Below, one piece after another: positions 1 through 10,229 of a stretch of DNA of 64,000 bases. The position numbers and the translations under genes were made by a program. Numbering within the stretch: the first letter of the stretch is position 1; each line of letters starts with the position of its first letter. The stretch is from Mercurialis annua (Eukaryota > Streptophyta > Magnoliopsida > Malpighiales > Euphorbiaceae). Location of the stretch: positions 54,359,651 through 54,423,650 of the forward strand of contig NC_065571.1 in the NCBI RefSeq assembly GCF_937616625.2, given 5' to 3'. The notes below the pieces were generated by a model, which was not told the DNA's origin, made no database searches, and was given only the letters and a program-made list of their open reading frames with translations.

Positions 1-686
1 ACTGAGAATATAAAAATAAAATAAAATTATTTTTCATTTTTAAAGAGAAATAACTCTTCTTAATATAATTTATTATTTTTCAATTTGTTGTTCTTTGGTT
101 TTTTTTTTTTTTTTGGTAAATTGTTCTTTGATTGTTCTTTGATAGAATTTCATTTGCTTGTGTTGTTTTGTTCATAAATTATTTAGTCATATTCTTGCGT
201 ATGTTTTAAATTTAGAAACATCTAATTATAACCATCATTTTACACTTGGACAAAATATTTTACACCCTTTTATAATTCTTCTACTTTGTTTTTTTAAAAA
301 CTAATAGATAGTATGTACTATATATTAATTAAAAGTTCTAATTATTACAGATTGTCCAATGTTAATAATAACAACAAACTCAGCTTTTATATTAATATTA
401 AATTGTGAATATTTTATTTTTAGCATTGATTTTTTTATATGAAATAGAAGTGCATTATATGATAATGAATAAAAGAAAAGTGAGTGTAAATGTGACTTTC
501 GAATTAATATTATATAGTTACATATTTAATTTAATTTTAATTTGATTTGAAATTCTAAGAAATTCTAAGAATTATTTGTGATTTAAATGGATTTATAATG
601 TTAGCTGTTTATAGAAACCAATGAATAGAGTAACAATAGCTCATACAATGAGCAACCGACAAACAATCACAAAGCAACCAGCGAGT

Positions 687-752
687 ACCAAAACAACAAC
701 CGACACGAAACCATCGAACACCAAAACAACAACCAACACGAAACCATCGAGC
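687..752. repeat. 33-bp tandem duplication
   Basis: Two adjacent 33-bp copies, 687-719 and 720-752, differ at only a few bases. The unit is A/C-rich and begins ACCAAAACAACAACC. No function is apparent. Confidence 0.85.
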
Positions 753-994
753 ACTAGATAAAACAAAAACAAATTAGTGAAAATAAAAAAAATCAGTAAT
801 AAAAAAATAAAAGCTCATTTCAAATTACTCACCTCACTTAAATTTAAAGTAATTAAATGTCACTCTAACAATTTAAAAAATTAATATCTTTTCCCATACA
901 TTTTGAACATGTATTTATATCAATCCAAACAAATTAAAGTGATGTGTACAGTACTAGAAGTGGAAAAAAATTAAGTGCAGTTATTTTGGATAAT

Positions 995-1034
995 TTTGCT
1001 TGTATCATCAACAATTTGCTTGTATCATCAACAA
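995..1034. repeat. 20-bp tandem duplication
   Basis: TTTGCTTGTATCATCAACAA occurs twice back to back (995-1014, 1015-1034), a perfect direct duplication in the spacer. Confidence 0.9.
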
Positions 1035-1073
1035 CTATAGTGCTGGCTCTCATTTGACTTTCCAAAACAAGTA

Positions 1074-1335
1074 TTCCCTCTATTTTTTTTAGTTGTCCAT
1101 TTAGATAAAATTGTATATATTAAAAAAGTGGGGTTTTGTCTTAAATTATGAAAGTAAATACTCAAATAACCCTACTATTTAATAAATGCTTTTGTAAATT
1201 GAGTCATAGAGTCATTTATTAGGGGAAGGATAAATTTGGAATATATTAGTTAATGTTATCTTGAATTTTTAAAAAGACAACTATTGATGGAAAAACATAT
1301 TTGCCTAATGTGACAACTAAAAAAAATGAAGAGAG
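1074..1335. mobile_element. Stowaway-like MITE
   Basis: A 262-bp AT-rich element has terminal inverted repeats of about 26 bp with four mismatches. The left end reads TTCCCTCTATTTTTTTTAGT and the inverted right end CTCTCTTCATTTTTTTTAGT. It is flanked by TA on both sides (1072-1073 and 1336-1337), the target duplication expected of Tc1/mariner-type Stowaway MITEs, whose termini typically begin CTCCCTC. There is no coding capacity. A related solo or degenerate MITE remains possible. Confidence 0.75.
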
Positions 1336-2420
1336 TACTTGGTATGTTTTTTTACCCGCTCAATTCTCTTAATGTCACTCTAATACCAATTATTGCTTTT
1401 AAAATAAATTTTAAATTTTATCTTTTGAAATGATTAAATTTTTATCTATATAATTGGTATTGGTAAAAGGCATTAAATGAATAATATAGATAATAAATGT
1501 TTAAAATGACAAATATGTATATGTAAATGATAAATTATAAAACATAAAAACTCATTTAATTAAAAATAGCATAATATTTTTCAATATAAAGAATTAAATT
1601 AACAAGACAAATGTAAAAAATTGAATGATAATGTGCTAAGTGTTTATTTTAAAAGATAAATAATAATAAAATTAAAGCAAAAGTTATTATTCCAAGAGAT
1701 GAGAGATTGCTACATGTTGTACTTATAGTTTGATGTAATGTATATGGCTTTTTTCCTCTTACAACTACTACACATCTTTCATTGATTTAAGCATAAATTA
1801 TAAAAAAGTTAATAAATTAGGTTTGTTATTGATGAGGTAATCTATGTTTGTAAAAGGAAACAAACAATTGCATATTTTTGTAAAATGGAAGGTAAAAAGG
1901 CTCACACTTGTAAACACCAAACTTAGAGAATATATTGGTAAAAATTTAAATAAAAAGCGTATGATATGCAACTTCCTTTAAAAAAAAAAATTAAGAAACT
2001 ACAAACAAATATAATATATAAGAATATTTTGTTTTTTTAATTCAATCTGTATCTTAAAGGTTTTTACTTAGCACCTAATTTTTTTCACCCATTAAACACC
2101 TAAAAATCTTTCACTTAGTATCCAAAAAAATTCGCTCCATCCACTCCGCATCAGAAACGTATCACATATATTTGAACAATATATCTTTTGAGGTATTGAA
2201 AATATATCTACATATAATTTTATAGGTAAAACAAAGAACATAAAAAATTTAAAAAGATTATTTTAGATAAAAATGAAAATTTGGGAGCTAGATTGTATTT
2301 TTGAAAATTAAGTGTGTTTTTTTTGGATCTTTTTGGGTAACAACATAATGGGCTTGGACTCATGTTAGGGCCTAACTGCAATTGCAATCCGAACCACTGA
2401 GTGCTTTATTAGCTCAATAA

Positions 2421-2566
2421 GGCCCAAACTGATGAAGCCCAACTCTCAACACGTAGCCACAATTATCAAAACAGTTCCTATATTTTGTCTGGTGAACAAA
2501 ACCAGCCCTAACTAAAACAAAACCCCACTAAGCAAAGAGGTAAAACCACTGATCTCAATAAGCCCA
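2421..2566 (+). promoter_or_regulatory. site II-type motifs upstream of ATP synthase subunit g
   Basis: GGCCCA at 2421-2426 and AGCCCA at 2436-2441 and 2561-2566 are inverse forms of the TGGGCY site II element. In plants this element is bound by TCP factors in promoters of mitochondrial and ribosomal protein genes. They lie 100-250 bp upstream of the 5'UTR intron of the ATP synthase gene, the expected position. Confidence 0.55.
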
Positions 2567-3060
2567 TTTCCTTTTATCTTTCTCTGCTCTCTCAAAGGTA
2601 CTGCGGCGAGGGAAGCAAAGACCTTACCATTTCGTCTCTCTGCGTTCTATAATCGGCGCTTCCTCCGGTAAACATTTTTTTTTCTATTTAATTTTATTTG
2701 ATTTTGATTTTCAGATTCAGTCACTGATGAACGTAATTTATCTGTTTTATCATTCTATATATATTTACACACCAGATCTCCTTTATCACTGTTAATATTG
2801 TGTTAGATGCTTGTAATTGTAGTAATATTCACGATGGTTAGGTTTTGATTTCTCGGTGTTGAGCTTATAATGTCGTATTAGTAATAATTCTTGATTGTGA
2901 GCTGTTGTGATTAGTTAATTAGGTTTTTGAAATCTATTGTTGGCTAATAGAAGAATCTTATTATATGATTTATGGTCCAATTTTTTGTTTGTTTGGTGAT
3001 GATTATTGGATCTTATTTTCTTGTGATTGTTGATTTTTAGGGTTAGTTTAGTGGGAATTG

Positions 3061-4818
3061 ATGGCGTCCAAGTTGGTTCAGTTGCAGTCAAAGGCATGTC
3101 AAGCTTCTCAGTTTGTGGCTAAGCATGGAACTAGTTATTACAAGCAGTTGTTGGAGCAGAATAAGCAATATATTCAAGAACCTGCCACTGTTGAGAAATG
3201 CAATGAGTTGTCGAAGCAGCTGTTATACACTCGTCTTGCAAGGTTTACTTTCTCTCTACTTTATCCACTCTCGGAGTTTGATGTTCTGCTGATGAATCAA
3301 TTAATTTTTCGTAATAATTTCTTGAAAATGTGACATTCATTGGACATTCATGGGAGAATGTGATGTTTCATATATGCATTTTTATATTTGTATAGATTAA
3401 TATTATTGGCTGGATTGGTCAGCTTAGTCTGACATTCGCAACATACATGTCATTTCTACATGCCAAAGTAGTAGACTTGTATACATATAGCAGGCGGTAT
3501 GTAAATGTATCGAAAACATTTCCTGCAAATCTTGCCAGAAGGTTATGAATAAGAGTAATTGCTCTTGGTCCATATTTTAAGCTGTTTGTAAAAAATGAAA
3601 ATCTTGAGACTTCACTTTTTTCAATTTGTATCTTTCTGTATTGGTTTAATTTCATTGGTTCAGATTTCACATGTCATTCCTTCTATAAAAGCTTTAAATT
3701 GCTTTCTCCAAGATGTTATTGTGTGTTACTTTTGGATGATGATTATTCATCAACTGTCTATTGAAATGTTAACCCCCTTATCATTTTTTCCTAATGCTTT
3801 ATTGAATATGTTGTTCTACCTTGAATGTTTCTCGAGAGGATATTTTTGACTAATTATATCTTCATTTTCGTTAAGATGATTTGTCTATCTGTGCAAGAGA
3901 TTCGTATTAGTGCTATTGTCGCATCTGTTAACAACTAAAACTCTATCTGGAACTGATGCCACATTGTCACCTGAATTTCATAGATTTTTTTATGAACTTT
4001 TTCAGATTGTATTTTCTACTAGTTTTAGGCTTGCACAATTTCAGCAGGACCTTTTGTGGCTTAGAGTGAATGTCCTAGATAGAGTGGGTAAAAAGAAAGC
4101 ATATATTGATTTCTTATAAATTATATTGCGAATTGTTTGGTGTTATTGGTAATGCTTGGGACTTGGGTATAAACCTCACCGTCATTGCCTTCTCTGGTGG
4201 AGTTCCATGGTACTGTTTTAGTTTGAAAATGGAATAGTTATGCTTTAGTGGCATCACATAGTATCCTTCCTCCATGGCCAACCATCAGAAGTTTAGTGTA
4301 ATTTGTATCAAGTGGTTGGATAGTTTCTTGGATATTTTTATAATAATTGTGTCATGAGATTTATATCTTTTGTTTTCACCTGACAATTTCTGTTAATAGT
4401 TAGTTTGTTTTTACCTGTTTTACATATACTATCTTTGAGTTGCATTGTCATCGACACGCCTGGGTACTCCGTAGTTCATTATAATTTATATATATTGTGA
4501 GACACTTCAATACTGAACTACTCTAGTTCATGTGCAGACACTAGTCAAATTCTTTTCCAGTAACTATGGGGATCCAACTTGAATTTTTATTTAATATGCT
4601 ATTTAACATTCTTCTATTGCTTTTTATGCAGTATTCCCCACCGGTATGAATCATTTTGGAAGGAAGTTGATTATGTGAAAAATTTATGGAAGAACAGGCA
4701 GGACCTGAAAGTCGAAGATGCTGGCATTGCAGCTTTGTTTGGGCTCGAGTGCTTCGCTTGGTATTGTGCTGGTGAGATTGTCGGAAGGGGATTTACTTTC
4801 ACCGGTTACTATCCTTGA
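3061..4818 (+). CDS. mitochondrial ATP synthase subunit g
   Basis: Coding exons 3061-3242 and 4632-4818 join in phase 2 across a 1,389-bp GT-AG intron and give 122 aa. The product is subunit g of the membrane Fo sector of mitochondrial F1Fo-ATP synthase, a small inner-membrane protein involved in enzyme dimerisation and cristae shape. It closely resembles what I recall of the Arabidopsis proteins (At2g19680/At4g29480): the N-terminal MASKLVQLQSKACQAS, a central FWKEVDYVKNLW and the C-terminal segment LECFAWYCAGEIVGRGF with its Gly-rich membrane helix. The start is the ATG 20 bp after a 5'UTR intron acceptor (intron 2668-3040), matching the family N-terminus. No cleavable presequence is obvious, as usual for this family. 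Site II motifs upstream fit a nuclear respiratory gene. Confidence 0.95.
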
Positions 4819-5514
4819 GAGGAACTGGTTCCTATAATGTGTTTCAGAAGATTGATTATATAAGCTTATGTTCTTGCAAGATCAAATGGCAGGCAACTTG
4901 CAAATTTTTGTTTTTTTCCGCAAAATTTTCGAACATTAGAAATCAGTCCGTTACTGTGATTGCCTCAATAATTTACATTTGAAGCGGCTTAGAATGAATA
5001 CTGTCGTTCTATTAACTTTGTTGGGAAGTCGCTGCTGTTCATGAATGATGATAATGCTGCAAATTTTTTCGTTGGCTTGCCTTGTACCCAATCCAGCTTG
5101 TGTTCATTTTTGCATTCATGGTCGTTTATATTCTGATTAATCACCTTGCATAGGACAGTGAATCTTATTCCAACACTCGAATTCAGATTGAAATTTACTG
5201 CAGGGCTACTGTTCTTGTTGTTGAATTTTTTTGCTACAGTGAATCTTATTCCAACACTCTTTGGAAATGTCTTTTAGAGATTGCATTTGTGCCCTTTTGC
5301 AAATTACTTGTTATCTTCGAGAACATTTATGCAAAAACATGAATTCTCTTCAGAGTTATGTACTTGAGTTGTTCAACTTTGATGAACTATAGTCTATAAT
5401 TATTGCTACTTACTGATGATCAAGTACTGGTTCAGAGGATGGGTTCTCAAATCTTTGGCCTATAAATTGTTTATGATGGGCTTTTGGAGCCCAATGACTT
5501 TGGGCTCTTTTTAA
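4819..5514. other. spacer between ATP synthase g and PLA2
   Basis: This holds the 3'UTR and terminator region of the ATP synthase gene and the PLA2 promoter. A 22-nt segment beginning CAGTGAATCTTATTCC is repeated near 5157 and 5238. TATAAAT at 5461 and TGGGCT-type motifs between 5478 and 5506 are candidate promoter elements for the PLA2 gene. No gene is seen. Confidence 0.6.
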
Positions 5515-5736
5515 ATGGTCGGCTGTCGTAAATTCATGTTGGACATAACGTCAGAAGGTGCTGACGAGGCGTCTTCTGATTCGAAGAAACTGCGTCATCC
5601 AACTCCAAGATCTTATGAGACAGAAAAAGACCAGAGGAAGAGAATAAAAAAGAAGAAAAAGCGACGAAACAAAATAACAATAATAAAATTTGCAGGAGAA
5701 AGGAAGGATGCTCTCAGGTTCGCTTGTTGCCGTTAG
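5515..5736 (+). other. possible upstream ORF overlapping PLA2 start
   Basis: A 73-codon ATG ORF starts about 50 bp downstream of a TATAAAT motif and runs past the PLA2 ATG at 5708 in another frame, ending 29 bp inside the coding region. A second in-frame ATG lies at 5536. The predicted peptide is Lys/Arg-rich, resembles no family I know, and reads like untranslated leader. If the transcript starts upstream of 5515 it would be an overlapping uORF expected to reduce PLA2 translation. The transcription start is not known. Confidence 0.3.
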
Positions 5737-6726
5737 AACACGCGCCTCCGCAGCAGCCTTTGCTTTCACCATCGTTTTCGTCTTCCTCTTTCTCGCAGCT
5801 GACTCCGCCGCCAACAACGATTCTCAGGTCATTCATTTAAATTCTTCCTCTGATTTAGCTATTTTCATTCAATTGCTTATCATTTAAAAATAACCATTAA
5901 CATTAGAATACAAACACATTATTTTGGATCTGATTCTCACGTACTTTTGCAGGTCAAATGCAGCAAAACATGTGTTGCACAGAATTGTAATTGTAAGACC
6001 TCAAAAACAAATCTGTAATCTTAATTGAAATTTTTTCTCCTGCATTGTGATTATTGATTTTCCTTATTTTTAATCGATTTTTGCTGGAATTTTAGCGGTC
6101 GGAATTAGATACGGCAAGTATTGTGGAGTAGGATGGACCGGCTGTCCTGGAGAGAAACCCTGTGACGATCTAGACGCCTGTTGTAAAATTCACGATGATT
6201 GTGTCGAAAAGAAAGGTATGATTTTCAAGAAAATGTAATATTCCGATCATTGTTCGGTCCAGGTAGCACATCCACTTCATTCGATCAATCTCTCCAGTTT
6301 CGGAGACGTTTCAATCAATCTCTCCAGTTTCGGAGACGTTTCAGACGCTTGTCTTTTCATACACAAAATTTGTTTTTTATATTGAAAACTTTAAAATAAC
6401 ACCGTTTTCCATAACTGTGTCTGTGCTACCTAATTGCCGTAAGCAAACAATTAAATTGGTTGGAAATGGTAAATGTTTATATGGATTGTGTATTTTCTTT
6501 AACAAATTTAATGAGCGGTTAAATTTATTTTCATTTTTCAGGTTTGATGAGTATCAAATGCCATGAGAAGTTCAAGACATGTATAAAAAAAGTGAAGAAA
6601 TCTGGTAAGGTTGGATTTTCTCGAGACTGTTCATATGATACAGCTGTGCCTACTATGATACAAGGTATGGATATGGCGATTTTGCTGAGCCAGTTCGGTA
6701 GCCCGAACCCTAAGATTGAACTCTGA
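5708..6726 (+). CDS. PLA2-BETA: secretory low-molecular-weight phospholipase A2, beta type
   Basis: Four exons (5708-5827, 5953-5992, 6096-6215, 6542-6726) encode 154 aa. The enzyme hydrolyses the sn-2 acyl bond of phospholipids in a Ca2+-dependent way in the endomembrane or secretory system. Residues 1-34 form a signal peptide with a long hydrophobic stretch. The PA2c core follows: Ca2+ loop [14 protein letters not shown], then the active-site helix [10 protein letters not shown] with the catalytic His-Asp pair. Twelve cysteines are present, as in plant sPLA2s. The last four residues are KIEL, close to the KTEL I recall in Arabidopsis PLA2-beta (At2g19690), and suggest ER retrieval. Position next to ATP synthase g also matches that locus. 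The start is the first ATG in frame with the signal peptide. Intron 3 carries a perfect 30-bp tandem duplication. Confidence 0.93.
6284..6343. repeat. perfect 30-bp tandem duplication in PLA2 intron 3
   Basis: Two identical 30-bp copies (6284-6313 and 6314-6343), starting ATCAATCTCTCCAGTTTCGG, lie inside the last intron. The absence of differences suggests a recent duplication. Confidence 0.95.
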
Positions 6727-9700
6727 TTTCTCTATTCTTGTACATCACTCTCATTTTTTCATTTTTGAACTCTTTTAAGATATTATAGGTTCTCTGTAAT
6801 TTTTGTACTATTTTACTAATTTTAATCACATCACTTTGAAGAGATTCCATTAGTTTTTATCATTTCAAAAATCACAGTTGTGAAAATTTTGCCTGAATCT
6901 GAGTCATTTTTTTTTGGTTCTTTGAAATTACATCATTAGCTTTATTTTTTCACATTTACTACCAATTTTATGCTCTTCCGCTCGCCGGAAAACATCCCTG
7001 TAATCTTTCTTTTGTAAATCATATCCGTTGGAGCCTGTTCTGTTTAGGTGTAGCATATGTCAATGGCTTTTTTGTTTCAAAATGTTCTTGGCTTTTGAGA
7101 AGATGTCGATCACATTCACATGCATATATGATGACAAGATTAATATGAAAGTATGCATCAGTGTTTTAAAACCCAGGAAGACCTGTTCGTCGAACCGATG
7201 AAATTGAAACTGAGAATCGATAGATAATCCAGTACGAGCAATTAGTATAATCCAAAAGACTGAATAACCACTAGTTAGAACCGATAAATTAGTAAAGATG
7301 GTTAAATCTAAACTAATATTGTTCATCAATTGGTTTTGATTATTGTATGGTTTCCACTTTAACATAAGATTTTCATATTTCATATACTGTTTGACTATAA
7401 GATTTTATTCTATAAGTTGTTCAAAATGCCACTGCGCTAAAATTTGATTTCTAGTGAAGATTATTACATGTCTTTTATTCAAAATAAATAAATTTCTTGT
7501 TGGTTATTAGTTTTTTTTATTAATAAATACTATATCGATATTGTACTCGTTATCAACCAAGTGTTTAGATTAGTTGAATCAGATAAAAACATTGAAATGC
7601 ACCAATGCATCAATTTCATGACTTGGATTGTCCTATAATTCTTTTTTTTAGAGGATTGTCCTATAATTCTTGTATACGTAAAATAACAAAATAAACTAAA
7701 ATAAAACAATCCTATAAAAAGTCGCTGTTCTTACTAAAATTGTTGAAAGTTTTTGAAATGTTAAACTTGGAAGTTGTAGACTACTTTTTTCACTAGCATT
7801 GCCCATATTTAATAAATGTTTTAATGAATCGATCCATTTAAATGATATATTTAAAATTAGCTAATAATTTAAATAATATAAAATTATTATTATCTATTAA
7901 AATGAAATATAACATAAAAATATAAATGTAACTAAAAATGTAATTATATTTATTTATAAAAATAATAATAATAAGTCATTTAAAATGTTTTATTTGTTTA
8001 ATCATATTTAAACAAATTAATAACATTACATTTGAGAAATAAAGCTTGCATAATTGGACCGTGGATATTGGTGGCAAGAAGATTAAAGTATTAAAAAGAA
8101 TATAATTTTATTAATTTGCTGATATTTTTCTCCAATTTGCACAGCTATAGACAATAATAAGCCAATAAATAACAAAGGTAATAGTTATTCTTAATTTCTG
8201 TAACTATCATCAAATATTTATAATTATCTTTTTGAAATAGAAAAAAAATACTTATTCTCTATGTAGTTATTTGTTCAAATGAAAAGTTTATCATTTACTC
8301 AAATAATATTAAACTAACATCTACAATAATGATAAATTAATAAGACTACAAAAATATTTCAATAATATTACTGAATCTTTTGATATAATCATTTTAAAAA
8401 TTAGCTAATTATTCATAAAAATTAGCTAATTTTACTAAACAAAATTAATTTGTTTGGGAACCTGTGTTAATCACCATCCATTGTCGACTTGTAGCAGAAA
8501 AGTCGCAACACTTTCTCTGATGCGATTCTTCTTAGACAATTTAACGAAACCTTCATGTGCAAGGAATTCAAGAGAAGTGCACACGTAAATGGCTCTGGGG
8601 CAAAATATTTCTTGTGTTTGGTATGGCAGGATAAAAATCTTTCTAAATTATAGTGCATAGACGAATTGAATAAATTAAATCAAATGGTAGTCATTGAATG
8701 ATGCTCTATCAAAGCTAAAATTTTCAATTGAATTAAAAGAAAAAAATACAAGAAAATGCAATCATTAATTAAATTTCCCGGCATATGAATAGAATTAAAC
8801 TTATTGATTCAATTGAGTTGATATTTAGCTATGATTCAAATATATAAATATACTAGTAGGTATGACCAGTTTAATAATTTACTGATTACCTATCAGAATG
8901 TTCAGTTTTATTAGTCTAGTCTCATATTTTTCTACAGTTTTTTTTTTGTCAAAAATGGTAATCGACTCTTTAAAATTTTAATTATTAGTTTGTTAGTTAA
9001 CAAGCCGTGGTTCGAACCCACAACCTCTTAATGCACTTAAAGACGTCTTAACCATCCAAATTAGGCCCACATTGACATATTTTTCTACAGTTACTTTGCT
9101 TTTAGTCTACTTTGTTAGTTTCACTATTGGATGAAGATGATAATAATTCATCTGGCGGTGATAAATAGATCAAGTAAGATCTACTTTGTAAAAAATAAAA
9201 TAACGGTAGAAAGACCCCTATGTGTTAATTAAAATTCCAAATTTATAAATATTCAAGTTTCAAGTTTCAGTTGATGATTGAATAATGGTCCTTATTACAC
9301 TTGAGGAGTAAGATAACAAAATCTAAATAACAAGAAGTGTCAAAATAATTCACATTGCTAAAATAATAAAAATTGAAATAACTGCTTTTGATTATTGTGG
9401 TTATGGTGGATCTAAATTCATTTTATATGCATATAGGTTTTTGCACTATATTCTATTAATAATTAATAATTTTTACTTACTAATAAATCAATACCTAATA
9501 AATTTTTAAAAATAAAATAAATCATAATAAAAAATGACAAGCATTTGGATTTTTTTGATTTTTTTGTCATTCCGTCTAAAATTAACGTTTATGGTAAAAG
9601 ATTAGCACAGGACATCAATGCCGTGCCATGGTTTCGCTTTCTAAAAATAAGACGGCCACAGTGGAAGGCCTTGGTCAGCATAAACATATAAACAAAATTA

Positions 9701-10229
9701 TAAAATCTTCATTAATAATTTAATATGTCTTATGTCTCCCATTCAAAATAATAAAAATTACTACCCAACTACCAAATTTTATAACTTTGGTCTATTTTTA
9801 AACAATTTAAAAATAGCTTAAAATTCCTAAAGTTTTCATCGAAGTCAAGTTCCAATCTCTATACTAAACTGTAGCTTCTATTATAGCAACAAATGTCAGC
9901 CATGTGATCATCTTATAACGGCTTCAGAGTCGCACGATTAGACTAGTTTTAGTTCTAGAAAAAGTAAATGAAAACTGTGGGTCAACGTAGAAAAGTAAGT
10001 CGTACGATTGGTTTACTGTTCCATTCCGCATCGAATATTAACCCCGACTCGGTTTCTTAAATAACGAAATAATGAAAAGTTCCGCGAAATTCCAATTATT
10101 TCTTGATTTTGCCCTTCCAAATTTCTTAATTATTAGATCTCTCTCCATTTAATTTATTATTTCACATCGATTTAAAGTCGCCGCTAATTCTCTTCTTCCC
10201 TTCCATTATTCTTTCAAAGAACGAAAAAA
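6727..10229. other. 3.5-kb AT-rich intergenic region with a SINE
   Basis: After the PLA2 3'UTR no coding gene is visible. ORFs here are short, AT-biased and match nothing I recognise. An 18-bp duplication (GATTGTCCTATAATTCTT at about 7626 and 7654) and a SINE at 8940-9075 are present. The final few hundred bases are promoter and 5'UTR of the IST1-like gene. Confidence 0.65.
8940..9075 (-). mobile_element. tRNA-derived SINE with 17-bp target duplication
   Basis: Read on the minus strand, a 136-bp element has an A-box-like segment (TTGGATGGTTAAG), a consensus pol III B box (GGTTCGAACC, plus coordinates 9009-9018) and a terminal poly(A) tract, seen as T-rich sequence from 8940. It is bounded by perfect 17-bp direct repeats CATATTTTTCTACAGTT (8923-8939 and 9076-9092), the hallmark of LINE-mediated retroposition. 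It is not a functional tRNA gene, because there is no acceptor or anticodon architecture. Confidence 0.85.

Larger units (their letters stand above)
1..2420. other. intergenic, AT-rich spacer
   Basis: No credible gene is seen. The stretch is AT-rich with many homopolymer runs. It contains a 33-bp tandem duplication (687-752), a 20-bp tandem duplication (995-1034) and a Stowaway-like MITE (1074-1335), listed separately. The last part, from about 2340, becomes promoter-like for the ATP synthase gene downstream. Confidence 0.7.

Noticed and set aside
5043..5136. box C/D snoRNA candidate downstream of ATP synthase g
   Set aside because: ATGATGA and CTGA are about 90 nt apart, but there is no terminal stem, no repeated copy and no host intron, so chance is likely.
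9009..9018. tRNA gene suggested by the B box GGTTCGAACC
   Set aside because: There is no cloverleaf or acceptor stem. The sequence is bounded by a 17-bp TSD and a poly(A) tract, so it is a SINE.
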